In this document: piece after piece, positions 56,356-64,000 of the stretch
Layout of the letters: every line of letters starts with the position of its first letter
Numbering within the stretch: the first letter of the stretch is position 1
DNA from: Ostrinia nubilalis
Lineage: Eukaryota > Arthropoda > Insecta > Lepidoptera > Crambidae
Length of the DNA: 64,000 nucleotides
Assembly (NCBI RefSeq): GCF_963855985.1
Contig: NC_087109.1
Location: 6,592,001-6,656,000, forward strand
Direction: 5' to 3'
Notes under the pieces: model-generated
What the model saw: only the letters and a program-made list of their open reading frames with translations
The model's database searches: none
What the model was told of the DNA's origin: nothing
Made by a program: the position numbers and the translations under genes

Positions 56356-56797
56356 TACTTTCGCAAAAAGATTCTTTTTTTTTGCTCCTTTAAAGAGTTG
56401 TAAGTTCCTTTCCCTTCGTCTATTATAAAAGATAACGTACATAACACCTTCATCAAGTAGCCTCAAACATAAGGTTTGAAATATAACACCTTTATCCAAG
56501 CATCGAACAGAGAAAAATCTGAAATCCGACATTTATCACCTTTTTCCATTCATGTCTTCAATTATTATCTTCGTTCGAAAAACAATCAAAAAATATATTT
56601 TAGCCTATTCACTTATCTTGAACAGTGTTCAAAATAATCTAAATCACTCACATACTTTTTCCGAAAGAATCCAATAGGCAGTTAGGCAGTAGGTACACCA
56701 AAATGTTATCACATTATCTGCACCATGTATCAGCAGTTTGTGTACGTTAGCTAGCATATAAAACTATAGGTAGAGGTGAACATAATGGATCTGCAAT

Positions 56798-57183
56798 AAT
56801 GTGTGGCTATACGGCTCGGAAACGTGGCCTCTCAATATAGGCCTTATAAATAAGCTCAAATTTGCACAGCGTGCTATCGAGAGGCCTATGCTCGGTGTTT
56901 CTTTACAAGATCGAATCAGAAATGAGAAGGAGATCCGTAAACGAACTAAAGTCACTGACATAGCCCAACTGACTAGCAAGCTAAAGTGGCAATGAGCAGG
57001 GCACATAGTACGCAGAACTAACGAGTTCGATGGGTCAGCAAGGTTCTGGAGTGGAGGCCACGTACCGGAAAACGCAGCGTAGGACGTCTACCCACATGGT
57101 GACTGACGACCTCACAAAGCAGGAAGGCGCTGGATGCAGGTCGCCACCAACCGGCCATTGTGGAAATAATGATGGATGATGAA
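56798..57183 (+). pseudogene. RTE LINE fragment inside the foldback spacer
   Basis: Reads YGSETWPLNIGLINKLKFAQ, then RPMLGVSLQDRIRNE, KEIRKRTKVTDIAQLTSKLK and WQ before a stop. Further on come the KVLEWRP-like and GCAGGTCGCCACCAACC blocks. It is the same region as 43,370-43,900 but in plus orientation and with independent damage. The canonical tail has been lost between the NRPLWK-like segment and ATGATGGATGATGAA. Confidence 0.85.
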
Positions 57184-58041
57184 TAATGTGTGGAAGAGGG
57201 TTACGGGTATTCCCATTTATGCTAGAATTTTTCGATTAACTTGAATAGAGAGTGATAAAAATGTATTGTTTACTATTATAGCCGTTCAACCCTTACTGAA
57301 CCCACTACCTACTGTAATCGATTATGACAATCAAAATGATATAAGGATCTATTCAGGGCTACTTTACAATGTAAAAAAATCTTTCATAACCATTGAAGTC
57401 AAGGGTTCTTGCTTGAAGACTTTTTTAATTATGTCTGTCGTTATTATAAGTGCCAAGAAGTAGGTATGTACCTAGGTAAAAGGGTAGATATCTACCTAAT
57501 CTACCTTACACCATAACCAGTAGACCAGTAGTGAATATTATAATGTCAATAATCGACTTAGGCTACCTAGTACCGACAAACTTAGGTTCTAGTTTGAAAG
57601 GTTTTAGCGTGAAATGAGGTAATAGGGGGCTGTAGTAAGTTAGACTAAGTATATTTGTCCATTAATAACCACATTAAGTGCATTAAAATCAATAATCCAT
57701 AAATAAAAATATTTAAAATTTTGCATGTCCATTACTCGCTTGGCCGCGCGTGCCCGCAAAAAATGTTTATGTAGTAATATTAGGCACCATAGGTACTTAC
57801 GACTACATAAGGTTTGACCGCTACAGTTTGCAACAGTAGCCAGAAAAAAAATAAAAAAGATTTTTCTCCATACAATTTTTTTTGTAATATTTTTTTTAAG
57901 CATGAAAGGCTCGTTTTTACGAAAAATGCATAATAACAAATGTTGATCAGCATTCAAAATGCTATCCAAAACAATTTTTGTTTCGGTAAAATTATGACTT
58001 TCGATCGTATGTCCACCTATTTTTAAAATCAAACTACTGTG

Positions 58042-58225
58042 TGGGGGCCCACACAAGTGGAGCATACTGCATCGTAACGTGGCTGTAACCCGATCTTGCA
58101 TCACTGCATCGTAACGAGTCACCCGTCGAGGAAGCGACAATCATCTTCACATGTAACGTTCTGGGCTTGTTTTTAGAGTTGCGTTCTGCATATGAGAACC
58201 ACTGAAATCAATACATGGTGGCGAG
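58042..58225. other. Flank of the foldback with repeated GCATCGTAACG
   Basis: ACTGCATCGTAACG occurs twice (near 58,067 and 58,085) in a GC-richer stretch. No gene recognised. Confidence 0.45.
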
Positions 58226-58229
58226 GAAC

Positions 58230-58573
58230 TTGACGCTCAAAGCTAAAATTTTGATTCCTTACATCAAGGTGTATCTTAAAATATTAGGGCAATAATAAGA
58301 AGTAGTTTCCTTATCAGCCAGACAGTTTTCAAAGTTCCAACACCTTGCCAGACAGTTTTTTTAGGATAGCTGCCAAAGCTACGATGACCCAAACTTCATG
58401 ATTCACCAACATTCTATCCGGGAGCATACGCTGACAAACTTTCAGCTTTTATAAAATGACTTAGGTCTGGCGTTCACCAGCTCTTAGTCTATAAACAAAA
58501 TCATATAACATACATGGGGGTAATTTAGATACACCTTGATGTAAGGAATCTTAATTTTAGCTTTGAACGTCAA
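58230..58573. mobile_element. Inverted-repeat element, 344 bp
   Basis: Left TTGACGCTCAAAGCTAAAAT ... CTTACATCAAGGTGTATCTT (58,230-58,281) faces its complement at 58,522-58,573 with about five mismatches. The interior contains GCCAGACAGTTTT twice, 31 bp apart. The target duplication is not clear. Confidence 0.82.
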
Positions 58574-58699
58574 ACCCTGATAGACATTGAAGGTTGAACC
58601 CTGGATACATTTTACAGGGTTGGCACCAATAGTTAAGGATAAGCTTATGTTTATTTATACGAATACTTACTGCCACTCTTAATGTAAATTGTCGTCGTG

Positions 58700-59015
58700 C
58701 CCATCTCATTTGCCCCCGGTGGGGTTCGAACCTGCTACCGTTTGTGTTGCTGTTGTCAGGTAATAGCAACTGGACAACGCATCATCATCCACTCGCATCA
58801 GCCATACGTAGGTATGCAAAAGGTAGGTACCTCTTTTAACTGTCGTACTACCTACCTATCATTACTTATTCTTACTTACATACTTTTTCTGCAATCAGAT
58901 AAAAATTACCGGGTGACCAGATGACCAGGTATCGTTATTATTTTTGCCTGACTCGGTGCATCGCAAAAAGTTTAAATCTCGAGGGTTCGAACCCTGACTC
59001 ATCGTTGATTACAAA
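58700..59015. repeat. B-box-like tRNA-derived scraps
   Basis: GGGGTTCGAACCTGC near 58,721 and GAGGGTTCGAACCCTGACTC near 58,981 contain the tRNA B-box core GGTTCGAANCC. I could not fold either into a tRNA and no A box is convincing, so SINE relics are the likeliest reading. Confidence 0.4.
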
Positions 59016-59056
59016 ATGATAATTCTGAACCCTTTTTGGTGATCATGCTACGCTTA

Positions 59057-59116
59057 AAATTCTAAAAACCTGACTGGAGTTCAATTGATTTCACTACAGT
59101 CAGGTTTTTAGAATTT
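59057..59116. repeat. Perfect hairpin, 20-bp stem, 20-nt loop
   Basis: AAATTCTAAAAACCTGACTG (59,057-59,076) pairs exactly with 59,097-59,116. 60 nt overall; A/T-extended at the base with one mismatch. Confidence 0.9.
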
Positions 59117-59420
59117 AAAATTTAATTGATTAGGATTTAAAACATGATCTGAACCTTTTCAAATCAGATTTCTAGCAGAAATTATAAACTCTTGTAGAGG
59201 TTAATATAAAGATTTAGGTAACACTTATTAATGCAATGGTTTTTGAGCTATTCAGTGGGCGGTTATCAATAAAACGTCGGTTCAGGTACTTATTGGTGAC
59301 ACAATGACCCCGTTAGATAAATTAGGAAACTATAGTACCTACGAGTATATCTTAGCCCAAATGTCCCTGGGTTCAGGGTTCAACTAGGTCGACGTTTCTT
59401 GTAGGTATCTTTTAATACTA

Positions 59421-59850
59421 TACAGGGCGTATAAAACTGGTTGGACTGAAAAAGTGGCAGAAGTGACATTAAACCAATTAAGCCAATTGTTCAGGTTTCA
59501 GACTGTCGATTCAATTCTCGAAACTCTTGAAGTGAACAACTCAATGAAATCAAATTACTAGTATTCTTTAAAAAAAATTGTTTTAACTACATTCCAATTC
59601 AATCAATCAATAAATAAATCATTACTTACTGAGTCAAGCAAGACTTGGATTAGTCTAATTGCTTTATTTAAACCAATCGCAGACTTCATCGGTTTCAATA
59701 GAGGTGAATTGGGATAAAACGAAGCAGTCATATCAAAAGTCCCTTTTTCCATAAAATAAATTCATGAGAGAGCTTTGTGTGTCAACACAGTCCTAGTGTG
59801 TCCACTTCCTTATGAAAGAAATTAACAACAAGTCTCTTATACACCCTGTA
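59421..59850. mobile_element. Inverted-repeat element with TACAGGGYGTATAA ends
   Basis: TACAGGGCGTATAA at 59,421 faces TTATACACCCTGTA ending at 59,850. One mismatch in 14. No convincing target duplication, and chance matching is not excluded. TACAGGGTGT-type ends are frequent on insect DNA transposons. Confidence 0.55.
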
Positions 59851-60350
59851 TTTCGAATCTACAGCATAAGTTACAAGCATTGTCTACAACCGTTTTAGAT
59901 ATAAAGTAAATCTTGCAAATGCAAGCACGCTAACATAAACATTTCTGTCACTTCCGGGACACGAAGCGCGGACCGCGTGGCGAAAGATGCGCGTACGCAA
60001 CCAATAAGTAATGGCGGAGATAGGTTTAGTTATTACTGACTTATTAGATAGGTAGCTAGTTTTTGACCGCGACTTTACCTGCTTGAAAATTGATCTTATA
60101 GAAAGACTGGCGAGCGTGTCCCTCAGACAAATAAATAAGTAAGTAAGTTTGTTGAATATTTTAAGCTTTTTCCTGAATTTCATCCAAAGTAGTTCAGTGG
60201 TAAGTATGACAGATAATAAGTACCTACCTATTAGCGGCCTCTCTAGAGTGAGTTTCAATCTGTCACAGAAAGATAAAGAGATGAATTGTTTATTTGCAAA
60301 CACAATAACCGTAGCCAGTTATACTTAGTTATGGTTATTTTCATGGTCCA
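59851..60350. other. No gene recognised
   Basis: The 139-codon minus ORF (59884-60303) is among the longest here but has no recognised motif. GC-richer at 59,955-60,000 (GGACACGAAGCGCGGACCGC). No splice or promoter support. Confidence 0.35.
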
Positions 60351-60351
60351 C

Positions 60352-60492
60352 CTACATGGTGGACCGACGACATCGTAAAGGTAGCAGGGAAGCGCTGGAC
60401 GCAGGCCGCTACCAACGTGGAAAGCATTGGGGGAGGCCTATGTTCAGCAGTGGACGTCCTATGGCTGAAATGATGATGATGATGATGATGAT
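60352..60492 (+). pseudogene. RTE LINE 3' end, ATG-tailed, best-preserved tail
   Basis: GGTGGACCGACGACATCGTA AAGGTAGCAGGGAAGCGCTG GACGCAGGCCGCTACCAACG keeps the RWTDDIVKVAG-like frame, followed by GGGGGAGGCCTATGTTCAGC AGTGGACGTCCTATGG and (ATG)7. Its 5' end begins in a local inverted repeat GGTCCACC / GGTGGACC. Confidence 0.92.
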
Positions 60493-60879
60493 AAAACACA
60501 ATAACATGCAGTATGCAAAAAAATAGAAGTCTTTAACTTATGAGTAGGTATCCCTGGTATCTCTCTATATATTTCATGCCTATTCATCTGAATTGGTGCA
60601 AAGACAGACACACAAAGTTACTTTCGATTTTATATTATTAATATTAGTTTAATACCTAGGTACATTTCCTTTTATCCAAAGGTTGTATGTGTATGTATAT
60701 GGTTACTAATGAACATCATAAAGCATAACAAAAGGCTTGAAGGATGTTTGTTGTTTATTTACAGAAATAGCAATAAAGTAACATTAATGTGTTTACTAAT
60801 CCTAACTTATATGATTACCCGTGCAAGCATTTCCGATGGCAAGTGATTATTTGCGGGTGCGTGACAGTTTATATAAGTT

Positions 60880-61190
60880 TATATGATATAAATTCATTTC
60901 AATAACGTTCATATTGTATAATAACCGTATGTTATAATAACACTTGATATAATTTTTTAACATAATATAATGTTTACTTCATATAATAAATCATTTCTAA
61001 TAATATCATTTCAGATACCAATCACAACGCATAAAGACATTTGATATAAACCTTACTTAATCTAAGACTCATTTGATGTAATTTTGTTTAATATAAATAT
61101 TATTTCACATAACCATTACTTGTAATAAATATTATTTGTTATACTCTTTAATTGATATAATTTCTGATAGATATAACTTTAAGTATGTTC
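60880..61190. repeat. Array of irregular GATATAA / CATATAATAA words
   Basis: Words such as TTGATATAAT, TCATATAATAA, GTTATAATAAC and TTTAATATAAAT recur roughly every 15-35 bp, in a loosely ordered array instead of a strict tandem. The pattern ends sharply at about 61,190 where GC content rises. Confidence 0.7.
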
Positions 61191-61204
61191 TTTTTTAGCT
61201 TGAC

Positions 61205-61495
61205 TTATAAATGACTTTAGTGACAAAAACGAATCGCCGTAAAACCGACTCCACGTAGTCTTGTCTGCCCTACCCCTAGAGTGTAATTTAGAAGCGCGTA
61301 GGCACGGAGGGGCGAGGCGGCCCGCGGGCTGAGGAGCAGGTGGCTGGAAGCGAGGCGCCGCGGCTGAGGCTGGCCGGCGAAGCCGGCCAGCAAGCCGAAG
61401 ACGCGGTGTCGAGCGAAAGCCATCTGCGACGATTAGCACGCGAGGGACCGCCAGAGCCCCGCAGTGCCGGAGCCGTGACAGAAGTCTCAAGTTTT
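61205..61495. other. GC-rich block of unknown identity
   Basis: Abruptly GC-rich (GGGGCGAGGCGGCCCGCGGG, CGCCGCGGCTGAGG) between AT-rich sides. Contains a 10-bp perfect stem GCTGGCCGGC / GCCGGCCAGC around GAA (61,369-61,391). Two minus ORFs (61179-61514, 61217-61423) are alanine/arginine-rich, as expected from GC-rich non-coding DNA. Could be an inserted repeat, a CpG island or part of the element that carries the neighbouring arrays. Confidence 0.5.
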
Positions 61496-61512
61496 TAGTC
61501 AAATTTGCATGC

Positions 61513-61690
61513 ATGCCTGCTTGCTTGCTTGCTTGCCTGCTTGCCTGCTTGCCTGCTTGCCTGCTTGCTTGCTTGCTTGCTTGCTTGCCTGCTTGCTTGC
61601 TTGCTTGCTTGCCTGCTTGCTTGCCTGCTTGCTTGCCTGCATGCTAGCTTGCTTGCTAGCTTGCTTGCTTGCTCGCTTGCTTGCTTGCTG
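61513..61690. repeat. (TTGC/CTGC)n tetranucleotide microsatellite
   Basis: About 44 four-base units, mostly TTGC with interspersed CTGC, ended by a GCATGC at each side. ORFs through it translate as repeated LLAC (plus) or KQAS (minus), since three tetranucleotides give four codons. They are artefacts. Confidence 0.95.
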
Positions 61691-61723
61691 CATGCAATGC
61701 TTATTATAACAAATGAACTTTAT

Positions 61724-64000
61724 ATTAGAGATGAAACGGATAGTTGTTTGGCCGGATACCGGATACCGGTACCACTTACTGCATTTATGATTGTTTTGAA
61801 TATTCTGAATCCTGACATCGCGATCTATAAGAATCAAAGACCCGTTTTTTTCTATCTATCTTAGAACGGAAGATACATGTTATCATAAACGCAGTAAAGA
61901 GCAGATTGAAGGTTTCTTCACATACTATGTTAGCAGTAAGAGCACATAATAACTTAATATTACGTGAATACTCGCGCTTACTTAATTTGCTACACAGTAA
62001 TAGTGCAGTATGTGCCAATTACATCATTCTTATTATGTTTCTACAATTGTTAAGTTCACCTTGCACATAGTATATGTGCAGTAATTCCACTTAAACACAC
62101 ACTGATATTATGTTTCCATAGGAAAAACAGATGACTTGTACTTAATATTAATGCAGTAATTACAATTATACTGCGTACATACTAAGGATTGTCAGAATGC
62201 TGCCTAGGTGTTAACATGTTATGAACGCAGTGGCTGACTCTTACGTTATTGGAAGAAGTTGAAAACCTGTCCAAATGACAAATCTAGCCGAAGACCCAAG
62301 AGCTAGATTGACCCGACACTATACCGATGATATCCCGGACGTGTCTGTACGAGATTAGAATGGCTCCAAACAGCTGAAAAACAACAAGGCACCGGGCGAT
62401 GATGGAATCACGGCTGAGCTTCTGAAATCAGGCGGAACGCCGGTACTAAAGGCTCTTTAGAAGCTATTCGATTCCGTCATCTTTGAGGGAAAAACGCCTA
62501 CGACATGGCACAGAAGTGTGGTGATACTCTTCTTCAAAAAAGGCAACAAAACCTTGTTGTAGAATTTATTTTATACCCATCTCACTTCTGATTCTGTTTT
62601 TGAGAGTCATCATGAATGGTTTAACGTGAAATCTAGCCTCCCGAACGAATCGGTTTCCGATAAGGCTTTAGTACGATAGACCACATACTTATCTATGGCA
62701 GAAAACTGAGGAGAATATTCAGCAACTTTGTCTGGCATTTGTGGTCTATGAGAAAGACTTTTCTCTTCAAGCTACAGTCTCTCCAACGGTGCCAAATTTA
62801 CTATAGATATAATCGTTGAAGGGCTTGTACGAATAGGCCACAATGTCAGTCCGTCTCCGGGATCAGGACTTCAGTTGCAGCGAGGGGTAAGACAGGGAGA
62901 TGTCATATTTCTAAAACTGTTCACTACCACTCTGGAAGATGTTTTCAAGCTTCTGGACTGGAGCGGATTGGGCATAAATATCATCAGCGAGTACATCACC
63001 CATCTTTGATTCGCGGACGATATCGTAGTCATGGCTGGGTCTAAGCTCAATCCTCGATTGCCTCAATAGAGCCTCTCAACAAATGGGTCTTTAATGGATA
63101 AGACAAAAATCATGTCAAATGCCGTGCTGTACCCACTCCTCTGAAGGTTGGAGACACTATAAGTTGTCTGATGGCCGCTGGGGCAGGAAAGTTCTTGAGT
63201 GGCGACCATGAGCTGGAAGACGCAGCTTGGGCAAGACTCACACTAGGTGGACCGATGATCTGGTGAAGGTCGCGTCAGGTGCCTGTATGTGAGCGGCACA
63301 GGACCGGTCTTTGTAGAAATCCTTGGGAGAGGCCGTTGTCCAGCAGTGGACGCCTTTCGGCTGAAACGAACGACCGAGTCTTTATTTTATTAGATTGGTA
63401 TATTTAAGATCAAAAAGTGGGTGCCATATCTTAATTTTTGATTGAATAACAACCGATCTCAGCAATTATTTTGTAATACTTGTTTCACTTACCCCTTGGT
63501 CATTTGGGAAAGTTCAACATGAAAGCGTTATTCGCTTATGATAAGCGCAGTATAATTGTATTATTACTGCGCATTTAAAGTTTTGATAAATTATTTTGAT
63601 TCACACTCCCACTCATAAATGCAGTAAGTTGTAAAGATACGGCGCATATATTACGTTGTAAGAATTAAAATTTAAATCAATCATTTAACACATGTACCGT
63701 AAGTAACGAAAACTACTCATAAACGCAGTAAGGAACAATCATACTGCATTCATGGGTAGTAAGTATCGAACGAAAACTTAGTTAATCCATAACATAAACA
63801 GTTTTTTAATAATTTTAAATACAAAATATTAATTAAAATACAAAAACCTCATATCAAAATAAACTTTAAGTTTAGCTCTATAAGCCCATATATTTTTTTT
63901 TACAAATATTTGCGTAACTAATTGTAGACACCCCAAAATAAAATTTCAACTTTGATCGCGTTTTTCTCAAAACTGTTCACGTGTTACTTACTGCGTTTAT
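61724..64000. repeat. Cluster of CATAAAYGCAGTAA motifs on both strands
   Basis: Matches or near matches at 61776(-), 61884(+), 62001(+), 62077(+), 62151(+), 62169(-), 62219(+), 63541(+), 63563(-), 63614(+), 63718(+), 63742(-) and 63987(-, to the window end). Full-length forms are CATAAACGCAGTAA (61,884; 63,718) and CATAAATGCAGTAA (63,614). The RTE pseudogene at 62,250-63,378 separates two blocks. The left border near 61,724 reads TAGAGATGAAACGGATAG, similar to hAT-type termini. It probably continues beyond the window. Confidence 0.65.
62250..63378 (+). pseudogene. RTE-type LINE reverse transcriptase pseudogene, subfamily 2
   Basis: Frames recover, in order, KNNKAPGDDGITAELLK (first conserved block of the RTE reverse transcriptase), TTWHRSVVILFFKKGNK, LQRGVRQGDVIFLKLFTTTL with EDVFKLLDWSGLGI, then the catalytic FADD motif at 63,010-63,021. 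After this come RWGRKVLEWRP-like and RWTDDLVKVASGAC segments, DRSL, and the TTGTCCAGCAGTGGACGCC tail with CTGAAACGAACGACC. There are in-frame stops (for example after PVLKAL and before FADD), frameshifts and a missing stretch between the KKGNK and QRGVRQ blocks. The endonuclease domain is absent (5' truncated). It cannot encode an active enzyme. Confidence 0.92.

Larger units (their letters stand above)
55529..58041. mobile_element. 2.5-kb foldback element, about 745-bp arms, 5-bp TSD
   Basis: Left arm 55,529 to about 56,273 and right arm about 57,297 to 58,041 are near-identical reverse complements. Ends read CACAGTAGTTTGATTTT; the flanks TGGGG (55524-55528) and TGGGG (58042-58046) form a perfect 5-bp GC-rich duplication. 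CACAGTA matches six of seven positions of the Transib end consensus CACWRTG, and Transibs make 5-bp GC-rich duplications, so a Transib-derived foldback is plausible. The arms share an ORF containing ILKIGGHTIESHNFTETKIV that is almost unchanged between arms, as expected for such similar arms. No transposase is seen. The spacer holds an RTE fragment. Confidence 0.9.

Noticed and set aside
57640..58140. 166-codon minus ORF as a host gene
   Set aside because: It is the inverted copy of the left-arm ORF of the foldback element, extended into flanking DNA.
58715..58760. Possible tRNA gene on the minus strand
   Set aside because: B-box-like GGTTCGAACCCC only; acceptor, D and anticodon arms cannot be paired.
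59884..60303. 139-codon minus-strand ORF
   Set aside because: No recognisable motif, no splice or promoter context, ordinary AT-biased composition; a chance ORF is likelier.
61505..61864. 119-codon cysteine/leucine-rich ORF and its KQAS-repeat antisense
   Set aside because: Both are translations of the TTGC microsatellite.
1..64000. Endogenous viral sequence, LTR retrotransposon or CRISPR array
   Set aside because: No long direct terminal repeats, gag/pol/env-type motifs or regularly spaced repeats were found; all reverse-transcriptase remnants are RTE/LINE type.

Overview
The window looks like a gene-poor, AT-rich piece of a lepidopteran (moth or butterfly) nuclear genome. The assignment rests on repeats characteristic of that order: many 5'-truncated RTE-type LINE ends carrying the 'GGGGGAGGCC...CAGCAGTGGACGTCC' 3' tail and ATG-repeat tails, tRNA-derived SINEs, Helitron-like ends of the 'GGGCGAAGCC...CTAG' type, and GGGTTCCGT repeats. 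There is no bacterial-style gene organisation and no long intact open reading frame. Nearly every ORF over 60 codons is chance, lies inside a transposon arm, or comes from a simple repeat.

Layout. 0-14 kb: mostly unique AT-rich DNA, a 177-bp tandem repeat split by a hAT MITE (2.4-3.0 kb), a possible minus-strand TATA promoter with first exon (4.2-4.35 kb), and a 1.39-kb foldback element (6.36-7.74 kb). 14-24.6 kb: a 1.94-kb hAT element with a perfect 8-bp target duplication, LINE and SINE debris, a perfect 22-bp-stem hairpin, and a palindrome cluster containing eight CTTTGATCA (TCF/Pangolin-type) motifs. 24.6-31.3 kb: mostly unique DNA with a strong minus-strand recursive-splice-like sequence at 25,363, small hAT and TAA-flanked MITEs, and a SINE split by a hAT MITE. 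31.4-33.4 kb: a 2.05-kb hAT element with intact ends, a decayed transposase and a nested MITE. 33.4-41.8 kb: unique DNA and MITEs, one with a perfect 56-bp stem. 41.9-42.2 kb: a CpG-rich island with a GC box and a strong minus-strand splice donor, a plausible promoter and non-coding first exon. 42.7-47.2 kb: RTE fragments and a TA-flanked element. 50.3-50.5 kb: a GC-richer segment with a short exon-like ORF resembling the first half of a THAP zinc finger. 55.5-58.0 kb: a 2.5-kb foldback with about 745-bp arms and a 5-bp target duplication. 60.9-64.0 kb: clusters of short repeated motifs, a GC-rich block, a TTGC microsatellite and a decayed RTE reverse-transcriptase pseudogene.

How it may fit together (inference). 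The host-gene signals are sparse: possible 5' exons on the minus strand (41.9 kb, 4.3 kb), a ratchet-like splice site on the same strand between them (25.4 kb), and a possible divergent THAP-type first exon on the plus strand (50.5 kb). One reading is that 0-42 kb is a long 5' intron of a minus-strand gene whose coding exons lie off the left edge. RNA evidence would be needed to accept this. The rest is best read as layered transposon insertions, several datable relative to each other by nesting and target-site duplications. No computation was run; identities are judged by eye.
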